Below are positions 6,629 to 14,931 of a DNA stretch of 26,805 nucleotides, piece by piece. How positions within the stretch are numbered: position 1 is the stretch's first letter; each line of letters starts with the position of its first letter. Source of the DNA: DASXZH01 sp036502005. Its GTDB lineage: Bacteria > Armatimonadota > Fimbriimonadia > Fimbriimonadales > Fimbriimonadaceae. Both the position numbers and the translations under genes were made by a program. The DNA lies in NCBI GenBank assembly GCA_036502005.1, contig DASXZH010000086.1, positions 1 through 26,805 on the forward strand, read 5' to 3'. Under the pieces are notes generated by a model. It saw only the letters and a program-made list of their open reading frames with translations. It was not told the origin of the DNA and did no database searches.

Positions 6629-8837
6629 GCGATCACAGATCGTTTCAGCGTTGTTTGTTGCCTTTTTGGCCGTACCAATAAGCGCGCAAGGGCCTCGCGA
6701 CTTGTTTTCAGATACCTGGGTCGCATCGGACGCCCTAGGTAGAAATCTTCCAACAAACCATGAAGTTGGTCCCCGGAAAAAAAACAGAACAGTAGGCATT
6801 TTCTATTTCATAAACTTCGCTGGCGGTGGAAGCGGACCCTATGATAACGCAGCGATCTTAGGGGCCGACCCAGGAGCGCTGAACAATGTCAAGGACCCCG
6901 CCTGGGGAACAGAAACTAAAAGCCACTACTGGGGAGAACCCTTATTCGGCTACTACTCAAGCGACGATGAATACGTGCTGAGAAAGCACGCGGAATTGCT
7001 ATCCGACGCCGGTGTCGACTTAGTGATCTTCGATAACTCGAATGGTTACACTTTTGATGCCGCCCGCGAAAAGCTGATGCAGGTTTGGGAAAACATTCGC
7101 AAAGAAGGCGGCTCGACGCCTCAAATCTCATTTCTTTGTCCCTTCTCAAATTATCGAAATATTGGAACTTCCACCGTTAAGAAGCTTTACGACGACGTTT
7201 ACAAACCTGGGAAATACGACGATTTGTTGTTCCGTTGGAAGGGCAAACCCCTTCTTCTTGCTGATCCCGCTTTCTTTAATTTAAATGGTGGGGAGGCTTG
7301 GACACCTTCGGCTCTGAACCCTGGCCATACTCTCGGACAAACGTTCGGCGTCTTAAGACCCTTCAATAAGATTGGAGGGGTTTTTCCTACTTGGGAGAAA
7401 AGCGGATCAGCGATGACCTTATCGCTTTATGAAGGCGGCCCCACTGGGGCGATCCTCGCATCAAAAAAGTTCGAGAATGTAGAGAATAACTCCCAGGTAT
7501 TGCTCGATACCGGAACGGCGCTGCCACCCGGCCGATACTATCTTGAGATGTCTGATCCAATTGGAACTGTCGGCTGGTGGGGCTATTCCAAAAAAATCTA
7601 TCACGATGGTGAGGCTTATGTCGACAATAATGTGCAGTACATTAGCAGATCACTCGATATACATTATGCGGATTCTGGTCCAAATCAGATCGTAAGTCTT
7701 TTCGAACCCGAGGATCAGGAAGCAGGCGACATCTCTAAAGCATTTACGTTTAGAAAACCTGAGCCTCTCTATAATGTCCAGCATCCTTCAAATTCTTCCT
7801 GGGGGTGGCTTCAGATATATCCCCAAGCGCCATTTTTGGACGACTTCGGGAAACCGGAAGAGATAACGGTAGGTGTTGCGCAAAATTACAACATTACGGA
7901 TCGTTCGACGGCGCCTATGAGCCATCCTGGTGCGCTAGGAAGGAGTTACCATGCCACGAAGGTTGAAGACCACTCCAATGCCGTAGATTGGGGATACAAC
8001 TTTTCTGAACAATGGAACAGAGCCCTCAAGGTAGATCCTCCTTTTGTGTTCGTTACTGGTTGGAACGAATGGACTGCCTCGATCTTTGATAAGTGGGGAC
8101 TCTACACCTCTCCCCCCGTCGTCTTTGTTGACGAATTTAATGAGGAATACAGCCGTGACATCGAGCCTATGCTCGGGGGCCACGAGGATGACTACTATTA
8201 CCAACTTGTCAGCAACATTCGGAAATATAAAGGGGCTCGCCAAATTGATCCTGTTAAACGGATAACGATCCCTATGAGCAGCAACTTCGACGGTTGGAAC
8301 AAAGCCTCACCAGAGTATAAACACTGGATCGGGAGCGAAGCCGTTCGCTCATCGCCAGGGGTTGGAAAGACAGGTGTTTACACAAATCTTACCGGCCGCA
8401 ACAACATCATTTCGGCAAGGGTGGCCTACGATTCCGACAACGTTTACTTCTTTGCCCAGACTTCAAAACCTATCAGCCCAAGCACAGACCCGAACTGGAT
8501 GCTTCTTTTTCTTAAGACCGATAAAGACGCCAATGGATGGCTGGGATACAACATCGTGATCAATCGTCACCCATCTGCTTCGACTACAAGCCTGGAGAGT
8601 TCCGCGAGCGCAAGTTATCAATGGGATCCGGTGGCGAACGTGACCTACAGTGTTGCCGGCGATAAACTTCAGATTTCGGTTCCAAGGAGCATTCTTGGTA
8701 TAAAAGACCGCTCTGCCACCATAGATTTCAAGTGGGCTGATAATTGCTTCTCCAAGGGCGACTGGACGGATTTTTATCTAAATGGTGATGCCGCGCCAGA
8801 TGGCCGCTTCAACTATCGCGCCTTGATCGATAAATAA
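6624..8837 (+). CDS. Secreted GH99/GH71-like glycoside hydrolase with C-terminal CBM9-like domain
   Basis: A 737-residue exported protein. The signal peptide is clear (VSALFVAFLAVPISA-Q, cleavage near residue 21). A TIM-barrel half starts at ~55 (VGIFYFINFAGGG), continues with HYWGEPLFGYYSSDDEYVLRKH and LSDAGVDLVIFDNSNG, and resumes at ~375 with SWGWLQIYPQAP and VTGWNEWTAS (477-486), a pattern of GH99-like and WbsX-related barrels. Residues ~226-345 look like an inserted beta-sandwich of sugar-binding type (VFPTWEKSGSAMTLSLYEGG... PPGRYYLEMSD). Residues ~546-737 resemble CBM9/DOMON-type domains (VAYDSDNVYFFAQT, ANGWLGYNIVINR). It likely cleaves an alpha-linked polysaccharide outside the cytoplasm. 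GTG is the only possible start, because an in-frame TGA lies five codons upstream. The family assignment at barrel level is by pattern only. Confidence 0.75.
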   Translation: MSRSQIVSALFVAFLAVPISAQGPRDLFSDTWVASDALGRNLPTNHEVGPRKKNRTVGIFYFINFAGGGSGPYDNAAILGADPGALNNVKDPAWGTETKSHYWGEPLFGYYSSDDEYVLRKHAELLSDAGVDLVIFDNSNGYTFDAAREKLMQVWENIRKEGGSTPQISFLCPFSNYRNIGTSTVKKLYDDVYKPGKYDDLLFRWKGKPLLLADPAFFNLNGGEAWTPSALNPGHTLGQTFGVLRPFNKIGGVFPTWEKSGSAMTLSLYEGGPTGAILASKKFENVENNSQVLLDTGTALPPGRYYLEMSDPIGTVGWWGYSKKIYHDGEAYVDNNVQYISRSLDIHYADSGPNQIVSLFEPEDQEAGDISKAFTFRKPEPLYNVQHPSNSSWGWLQIYPQAPFLDDFGKPEEITVGVAQNYNITDRSTAPMSHPGALGRSYHATKVEDHSNAVDWGYNFSEQWNRALKVDPPFVFVTGWNEWTASIFDKWGLYTSPPVVFVDEFNEEYSRDIEPMLGGHEDDYYYQLVSNIRKYKGARQIDPVKRITIPMSSNFDGWNKASPEYKHWIGSEAVRSSPGVGKTGVYTNLTGRNNIISARVAYDSDNVYFFAQTSKPISPSTDPNWMLLFLKTDKDANGWLGYNIVINRHPSASTTSLESSASASYQWDPVANVTYSVAGDKLQISVPRSILGIKDRSATIDFKWADNCFSKGDWTDFYLNGDAAPDGRFNYRALIDK

Positions 8838-8839
8838 GT

Positions 8840-10804
8840 CTACAGTCGTATATTGGGAATGTTTGACCCCAAGTCGATGAGCGGGTGATAAAAAGGATCG
8901 CTAGTAAGTTCGGCACTCCAACGCGCAATCATTCGGTCGCATTCCTTCTGAAACTCCTGCGGCCCACGAATACTCCCGCCTCGCGGGCCCAAAGACACGC
9001 TCTCATGGTGGGTGAGAATGGCGAAAGGTGTGTAAACGTTATACAAGCCGTGGTCGTACAGTAGTCGCATCGCGAAATCTACGTCATTAAAAGTGATTCT
9101 GTAAGACTCGTCAAAACCGCCCGACATTTCAAAAACCTCTTTTCGAACCAGCAGGCAGGCGGCAGTGCAGCATGAAACCTCTCTTGGCGCATCTTTTGTA
9201 TACCTGGTCGGAAAGTCCATCCCTGGTCTGTCGGGTAGCCCGCACAGGTAGTGGCCTGCAACGCCAAGAATGCCAGGCATAACGCCAACGTGCTGAAGCG
9301 TGCCATCCGGGTACAACAGCTTAGCCCCAACGGAGCCCACCTCTGGCCGTACACCATATTGGAGCATCGATTCGATCCAATCTCCGGCAAGAACCTCGGT
9401 ATCGTTATTTAGAAAAAGAAAAAATCGACCTTGGGCTTCAGCAGCACCATAGTTGCAGACTGCCGAAAAGTTGAATTGCTTTGTCCACGTCAGGAGCCGG
9501 ATCTTAGGATCTTGGCAAACCTCTTGGTAGTATTCGAAGACGCCTTTTTCCGTCGATCCGGTATCTATCAGGATGATTTCGAAATATGAATAGGTGCTCT
9601 TTGCGAGGATCGAATCGACGCAGCGGCGAACGAACGCGAGCTGGTCTTTCGTTGGAATGATTATCGAGACAAGCTCGGTTTGGACGCCAGCTTCTCGCGT
9701 TCGGAAAAGGCCAGGCAAAACCTCTTCCATAGTTCCTTGAACGCCTCTAGCCCTTAGGTCGAACTCTAAGGCCGGCTTATCAGAAGAATTTCCCCGTTTC
9801 ATCTCGGTTGCGATGACCTTGGGAATGTGGACGATCTCCTTCTCCGCCTCCCGGTAGGGTGAACCCGGGCGAGCATCTTCCAAATGCCTCGATATCGCCA
9901 AATGAAGGTCGTAAACGCCCGCAGTTTGACCAAACGACGTTCTCCCAGATATCTCCTTTAACAACTCAACTGCATAGAAACCTGCGTCTCCAATATAGTT
10001 AGTGGATCGAAGGTATGCGGGGCTCCAAGTAGGCCGTAATCGTGGAGAACCATGGGATTGACCATCGGAGTAGATGGCGTCTTCGTCCCCGTATAGAAAG
10101 GTAGCCGTTGGCTGCTTTAATATAGAGATGGCTACCTCATATAAAGCGTTTGGCCAGAGAGTTAGGCCAGCTTTAACCACCACAGCGTATTCTTCAGATA
10201 GGCCACCAATCGCCTCACCTAATGTTGTTTCGGACGCTAGCAGTTTGACATTCGTTTGGAGTTGGCCCGATTCAATCTCACCCGTGAAACCGTTTGTTCT
10301 AACGATGCTAATTGAAGCGCTTGGATTGCTCTGGGCCTGCAATGAATCCAAGGTGGCACCAAGAAATGGCGACGAATCTTCATCCACCAAAACAAGGGTC
10401 GCAAAACGGGGTCCTGTCGCTAACCACAGGGCGCATTGTCGTTGCTCATTGAGCAACTCTTGGCTGGGCCAAATTGCCTCAAAAAGCACCTGGTAGCGTG
10501 CATCCACGGCGGCCTCCAACCCCTCATTTTGCTGTACTGGGCTGCCATTCGTCGCTTTCTTACCGAGGCGCTTTGCAGCCTTCAACAGTGAAATGAAGGG
10601 CCGCGTGAGTTTCCAAACCTGGGATGACTCGATGCCGCGAATAACGGATGCCAGGTGTTCGGCTCGAATCGTGAGATCTTGGTTACGTCCTTTTAAAGAG
10701 ATGGCCACAAAAGTTAGCTTTTCGTTAACGACTTCAAGTTGGCCTATTCTCCGTTTTAGCGAAGCAATTTGTGGTCCCTCATTTTCCGGAGTATCCCGCG
10801 CCAA
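8840..10804 (-). CDS. Family 2 glycosyltransferase, tandem GT-A, N-terminal coiled coil
   Basis: A 654-residue protein with three parts. Residues ~12-83 are a coiled coil ending in SSQVWKLTRPFISLLKAAKR, a tail motif frequent in O-antigen and capsule enzymes. Residues ~130-345 form a GT-A-like half with YGDEDAIYSDG (DED, metal-binding type) and PTWSPAYLRSTNYIGDAGFY. Residues ~378-640 are a classic GT2 domain: VSIIIPTKDQ, the DxD-equivalent FLNNDTEVL (464-472), and the acceptor end FDESYRITFNDVDFAMRL followed by THHESVSLG. GT2 enzymes are usually inverting and use nucleotide sugars in the cytoplasm. Its first possible start is TTG at 10804, two codons after the rhamnosidase stop and in the same frame. 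It is co-transcribed with the rhamnosidase gene and convergent with the GH99-like gene, 2 bp away. Confidence 0.88.
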   Translation of the reverse strand: MARDTPENEGPQIASLKRRIGQLEVVNEKLTFVAISLKGRNQDLTIRAEHLASVIRGIESSQVWKLTRPFISLLKAAKRLGKKATNGSPVQQNEGLEAAVDARYQVLFEAIWPSQELLNEQRQCALWLATGPRFATLVLVDEDSSPFLGATLDSLQAQSNPSASISIVRTNGFTGEIESGQLQTNVKLLASETTLGEAIGGLSEEYAVVVKAGLTLWPNALYEVAISILKQPTATFLYGDEDAIYSDGQSHGSPRLRPTWSPAYLRSTNYIGDAGFYAVELLKEISGRTSFGQTAGVYDLHLAISRHLEDARPGSPYREAEKEIVHIPKVIATEMKRGNSSDKPALEFDLRARGVQGTMEEVLPGLFRTREAGVQTELVSIIIPTKDQLAFVRRCVDSILAKSTYSYFEIILIDTGSTEKGVFEYYQEVCQDPKIRLLTWTKQFNFSAVCNYGAAEAQGRFFLFLNNDTEVLAGDWIESMLQYGVRPEVGSVGAKLLYPDGTLQHVGVMPGILGVAGHYLCGLPDRPGMDFPTRYTKDAPREVSCCTAACLLVRKEVFEMSGGFDESYRITFNDVDFAMRLLYDHGLYNVYTPFAILTHHESVSLGPRGGSIRGPQEFQKECDRMIARWSAELTSDPFYHPLIDLGSNIPNIRL

Positions 10805-10807
10805 TAT

Positions 10808-13528
10808 CTATGGATTCTCCGTTACCCGATCGGATTCAAATCGGTAACTGCCACTACCCACTTCAAACGTGGCGGCGCCTTTTTCCATTCGTAAAAAGCT
10901 GACATTCTTTGCCCTTAGCGCGGAAACTCCAGCTTCAGTCACTGCTTTACTTGAAGAAGCAGGAATGTAAACAACGGCGGACGTGTTAGCAGGAATCTCG
11001 ACGTCCACAAACAGGTTGTTCCCAACCGCCTTCCAGTCACTTTTGATAGGTCCATGGATCGAATCGTAGGATGTTTTCGCCCAGCTCAAACCTTTACCCG
11101 GGCGTGGACGTATGACAAACTTCTTATATCCAGGGCTTCCTGGCAATAAATCAATACCACCGACGTCGGCATAAAGCCACCGGCCGACCGCACCCAACGA
11201 GTAGTGGTTAAAGGAGTTCATCACTGGAGTTTGAAAGCCTTTTTCCTTCGTCCATCCATCCCATCTTTCCCAAATAGTGGTCGCTCCATTCTTAATTGGA
11301 TACATCCAAGACGGGTACGTTTCCGTGAGGAGGAGCCTGTAGGCAAGATCATTGTTTCCAGTCTCACTCAAAACCAGGTTTAGAAATCCGGCCCCGAGAA
11401 AACCTGTTGCAAGGTGTGTGTTCCGCTTGGTTACGATGTCTTCAACAAGGTGCTTTGCAGCTAGCGGGCGCATTTCTTCGGGAATTAGATTGAACTCTAG
11501 AACAAGCAAGTACGCCGTTTGGGTATCCCCTTTTACCCTCCCATCCGGCGTAACAAACGCGGTATTAAAGGCTTGGCGGATTTGCCCATATAGATCCTTA
11601 TATTTCCGCGCTTCATCAATTTTGCCAAGGATTGAGGCGCTCCTTGCAAGCAAGTCCGTTGAATGGGCGAAGTAGGCCGTGGCAACAACGTCGTGCGGGG
11701 TCTCTTCGTTAATGTTTAGCCAATCGCTATAATCGTTTCCAGCGACCTTCTCCCAAAGCAGGCCATTGGTGACGCCATGCACATATTCAACCCAGCGTTT
11801 CATTGCCTCGTAATGACGGGCTAGTATGCGCTTATCGTTATAAACTTCATAGATGGTGAAAGGAACAATCACCCCTGCATCGCCCCAAGCGGGCGCTCCA
11901 GGGGCCGTTCCAAAAAAGTGAACCCGAGGAGAAACATCTCCAAAATCTCCTTTAGGAGATTGCCCATCTTGAACATCATTTAACCATTTGGTCATGAATG
12001 CGCCAACTTGCGAATTGTAAGTGGCAGTACGCACAAAGACTTCCGCGTCACCCATCCAACCTAATCGCTCGTCCCTTTGCGGACAGTCCGTCGGGATGCT
12101 TAGATAGTTGCTTCGCTGTCCCCAATAAATGTTGTGATACAGTTGGTTCACCATAGAGTTAGAGCAGCTAAACGATCCCGCGTTCGGAGTTGCTGATCCA
12201 ACGACGATTCCCGTTAAGGAATCTGGCGTAGGCTTGCCAGGATATCCGGTGATTTCCACATAGCGAAAACCGTGAAATGTAAAGGATGGCTCATAAATCT
12301 CGATTCCACCCCCTTTAAGAGTATAGGTGTCTGTAGAAGTAGCCGTCCTTAAGTTAGCCGTGTAGATCGTTCCGTCAGGGTTCAGCATTTCTGCGAATCT
12401 AAGTTTTACCGTTTGCCCCGCCGAGCCTTGAACTTTCAAGCGGGCATACCCAACCATGTTTTGGCCAAGATCCGCGACGTAAACGCCAGTTTGCGGCTCC
12501 GAAATTCTCTTTACTCTGCAGGTGTCCCATTGCCGCACCGGTTCAGAGCAGGAAGCAACAGGAACTATGTCATCTACTGGCCGCGCCATAGCGTTGGCCC
12601 AAGTCTGGTCTTCGTAGCCATTTGCGCACCAATTAGGCAGTTCTTTGCGGGCATCGTAAACCTCACCCCGCATAAAGTCGGAGGAAATGATCGGACCGGG
12701 GGATACCTTCCACCGCGAGGAACTGGCTATTATTTGTCGACTATGGTCGGAATATTCGAGCTCCATCTGAACAAGCCCCATCGGCTGCTTTCCATATTGT
12801 TGGCGGTCCCAGCCGCCCACATGGCCCGCGTACCAACCGTCGCCCAGAATAATTCCAACTGTATTTCTACCCTCCTTCACAAGGTCAGTTACATCAAAGG
12901 TCTGGTAAAGCACTCGATGGTCGTAATCTGTAAATCCAGGATTAAACTTAACGTCGTCCACCCGTTTGCCGTTCAGGTACAGGTCGTAGACGCCAAGCGC
13001 GGACGCATAAATCCTGGCCTTTAATATATGCTTAGCCGCATTGAACTCGGTCCGAGCATAGGGAGATGGATCTGGCTTGCTTAAATCTAGATTCGGCATA
13101 CCGATCCACTGGGCTTTCCAATCAGAACCGGAAAGAAGCCCTTCTTCCCATTTGGCCGGGGTTGAAAATTGGGACCGCCTGCCCCTTTCATCCCACACAC
13201 GCACCTTCCAAAATGCGGTTTGTCGGCTCGTTAGTGGCTTGCCTTGGTATGAAATCAGAGAAGTTTCGCTTGTAGCTACTTTTCCCGAATCCCATAAGTC
13301 CCCTGTGTTCTTTTCCAGTCGGCCCAGGCTGCTCGCAACCAAGATCTGATAGGCAGTTTGAGTTGTTCCTTTCTCTTGCGATTCGTCCCACCAACTAAGG
13401 CGTGGGATATTTTCACCGATACCGATTGGGTTTGACAGGTACTCGCACAGAAGGTGGGTGGCCGTCATTGGCTGCGCCGCCGCATAGTAAGCCAGAAGGA
13501 GGAAAACACAGCTTAAAAACGTTTTCAT
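10808..13528 (-). CDS. Secreted alpha-L-rhamnosidase, GH78
   Basis: A 906-residue GH78 enzyme that releases terminal alpha-L-rhamnose. I chose the ATG at 13528 because it gives a clean signal peptide (MKTFLSCVFLLLAYYAAAQ); the frame is open to 13654, but those 42 residues are polar and not family-like. The usual order is visible: an N-terminal beta domain (~20-140), a jelly roll with YDLYLNGKRVDD and ILGDGWYAG, a second beta domain (ADLGQNMVGYARLKV), then the (alpha/alpha)6 barrel. The acidic signature DCPQRDERLGWMGD lies at 481-494 and the second catalytic glutamate is probably E754 in TTIWERWDGW. A C-terminal beta domain completes the protein. Full length suggests an active enzyme. It precedes the GT2 gene with almost no gap, so a degradative enzyme is coupled to a biosynthetic one. 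Confidence 0.94.
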   Translation of the reverse strand: MKTFLSCVFLLLAYYAAAQPMTATHLLCEYLSNPIGIGENIPRLSWWDESQEKGTTQTAYQILVASSLGRLEKNTGDLWDSGKVATSETSLISYQGKPLTSRQTAFWKVRVWDERGRRSQFSTPAKWEEGLLSGSDWKAQWIGMPNLDLSKPDPSPYARTEFNAAKHILKARIYASALGVYDLYLNGKRVDDVKFNPGFTDYDHRVLYQTFDVTDLVKEGRNTVGIILGDGWYAGHVGGWDRQQYGKQPMGLVQMELEYSDHSRQIIASSSRWKVSPGPIISSDFMRGEVYDARKELPNWCANGYEDQTWANAMARPVDDIVPVASCSEPVRQWDTCRVKRISEPQTGVYVADLGQNMVGYARLKVQGSAGQTVKLRFAEMLNPDGTIYTANLRTATSTDTYTLKGGGIEIYEPSFTFHGFRYVEITGYPGKPTPDSLTGIVVGSATPNAGSFSCSNSMVNQLYHNIYWGQRSNYLSIPTDCPQRDERLGWMGDAEVFVRTATYNSQVGAFMTKWLNDVQDGQSPKGDFGDVSPRVHFFGTAPGAPAWGDAGVIVPFTIYEVYNDKRILARHYEAMKRWVEYVHGVTNGLLWEKVAGNDYSDWLNINEETPHDVVATAYFAHSTDLLARSASILGKIDEARKYKDLYGQIRQAFNTAFVTPDGRVKGDTQTAYLLVLEFNLIPEEMRPLAAKHLVEDIVTKRNTHLATGFLGAGFLNLVLSETGNNDLAYRLLLTETYPSWMYPIKNGATTIWERWDGWTKEKGFQTPVMNSFNHYSLGAVGRWLYADVGGIDLLPGSPGYKKFVIRPRPGKGLSWAKTSYDSIHGPIKSDWKAVGNNLFVDVEIPANTSAVVYIPASSSKAVTEAGVSALRAKNVSFLRMEKGAATFEVGSGSYRFESDRVTENP

Positions 13529-13596
13529 TTGCGGAACTACTGCTTCGTTAACGCATTGCCGGGTTTGTGGAATGCCTTGTGAAGATTGGGAATCAT

Positions 13597-13627
13597 GTTG
13601 AAAGGCCCTTTGTTTTATACCTTCAAC
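13597..13627. promoter_or_regulatory. Inverted repeat over a candidate -10 box for the rhamnosidase gene
   Basis: In the divergent gap between the rhamnosidase and GT4 genes, GTTGAA (13597-13602) and TTCAAC (13622-13627) flank TATAAAA on the minus strand (13619-13613), a plausible -10 box giving a leader of about 80 nt. Allowing a one-base bulge, the arms extend to 8 bp. This would suit a repressor site. On the plus strand TATACT (13660-13665) is a candidate -10 for the GT4 gene. Confidence 0.3.
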
Positions 13628-13686
13628 AGCGGAAGTCCGACTCCTAAATCCCACTAAGATATACTCGCGGACTGAGAATCGAATTT

Positions 13687-14931
13687 ATGCGTAGCGCCAA
13701 CCCCTCCCTGCCCTCCGTACACTTCGTGGGCCACGGCGATTCAGATTCAGCAACTTCCCGCTATAGATGTATTAACCTCGTTGACGCGATAACCGCGGCG
13801 GGAGGAAGCGCGGTGTTTTCCTATCGGTATTCAGCCGATTTCAAGGGGGTCGAGGAGGATGTCGTCGTGTTGCATAGGGTCTTGTGGGACACCGACCTCG
13901 AGCCATTTATCGCAGATCTTAGGAGGGCCGGCAAAGTAGTTGCCTACGGATTAGATGATCTGCTTTTTGATCCCGAGTGGCCCATCAAAGAAACTGCCGA
14001 GTATTTTCCAAACCAAGAGGAAGATCGGCAACTAATATGGAACCATATCTTCAGTCTTCATCAGGGTGTCTTAAAGGCGATGATGCTTTGCGATTGCGTT
14101 ATCGGAAGCACAGAGTTGATCGCTGAGGGAGCCCGAAAGCTTGGAAAAAATGCGTTTTGCATTCGTAACTTTCTAGGTAACGAACAAACCAGACTTTCCG
14201 AGGAGGCCCGGCGTGACCATCCTCTTCGCAATGAAAAAGTTCTGGCCGGCTACTTATCTGGAAGCAAGACCCACAATGCGGATGTGGCGTCGATTTCAAA
14301 GCCGCTGGGGGATGTTTTGCATGCCAACCCCAATTTGACCCTTTTAATGGTCGGCATTGTTGAAGTTCCTGCCGAACTGCAAGGATTTGGACCGCAGATC
14401 AGGCGCATTCCAATGGTTGACTGGAAAGTGTTGCCCTCTGTTATTGCGACTTTGGATTTTCTTGTTTCTCCGCTGGATCTGACATTCGATTTCAACCATG
14501 CAAAGAGCCACATAAAATGGCTTGAGGCCGCAGCCGTTGGCGTTCCAGCAGTAGTAAGCCGAACATCGGAGTTTGAACTTTCCATAAAGGACGAAGAAAC
14601 CGGGTTCATGGCGGCCACGGATTCGGAATGGGTTGAAAAGATCCGTAAGCTGGCGGACGATAAGTCGCTGCGAATTCGAATGGGTGCTGCAGCTCAAAAG
14701 GAGGCTGTCGCCTCATATATTGCAACTAGCATGAGCTCTGAAGTTGTGGCCGTCTTCCAGGAGATAGCTGATCGGCACCTTAAAGCAACGAAGGACACAG
14801 GCAGAGTCACATTTGAAATCACGAGGGTCGCTGCCGAACCTCTAAAGAAACCGAGAGCCGTACTCGGGCCGTTTCGCTTCATCGGTAAAGCGTGGCGAGC
14901 GGTTGGTGGTGCTTTTAGAGGCGAAATCTAA
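13687..14931 (+). CDS. Glycosyltransferase, GT4-like (GT-B fold)
   Basis: A 414-residue GT-B protein. The N-terminal half (~9-175) carries VHFVGHGDSDSATSRYRCINLVDAI, a start seen in a GT4 subgroup in which an S-x-x-R-Y-R-x-x-N segment lies near the acceptor site, and VVAYGLDDLLFDP. The C-terminal half has a donor-binding fold: LAGYLSGSKTHNAD (~190-203), LTLLMVGIVEVP, VDWKVLPSVIATLDFLVSPLD, and HIKWLEAAAVGVPAVVSRTSEFELSIKDEETGFM (~275-308), the usual nucleotide-contact block. It is the only plus-strand biosynthetic gene here and faces the RgpF gene with a 4-bp tail overlap. It probably transfers one sugar in the cytoplasm to the same glycan. The sugar specificity is unknown. Confidence 0.85.
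   Translation: MRSANPSLPSVHFVGHGDSDSATSRYRCINLVDAITAAGGSAVFSYRYSADFKGVEEDVVVLHRVLWDTDLEPFIADLRRAGKVVAYGLDDLLFDPEWPIKETAEYFPNQEEDRQLIWNHIFSLHQGVLKAMMLCDCVIGSTELIAEGARKLGKNAFCIRNFLGNEQTRLSEEARRDHPLRNEKVLAGYLSGSKTHNADVASISKPLGDVLHANPNLTLLMVGIVEVPAELQGFGPQIRRIPMVDWKVLPSVIATLDFLVSPLDLTFDFNHAKSHIKWLEAAAVGVPAVVSRTSEFELSIKDEETGFMAATDSEWVEKIRKLADDKSLRIRMGAAAQKEAVASYIATSMSSEVVAVFQEIADRHLKATKDTGRVTFEITRVAAEPLKKPRAVLGPFRFIGKAWRAVGGAFRGEI

Noticed and set aside
12413..13024. 203-codon plus-strand frame opposite the rhamnosidase
   Set aside because: It is antisense to well-conserved GH78 sequence; a shadow frame.
13529..13654. Longer start for the rhamnosidase
   Set aside because: The 42 extra residues are polar and would bury a clean signal peptide that begins at 13528.
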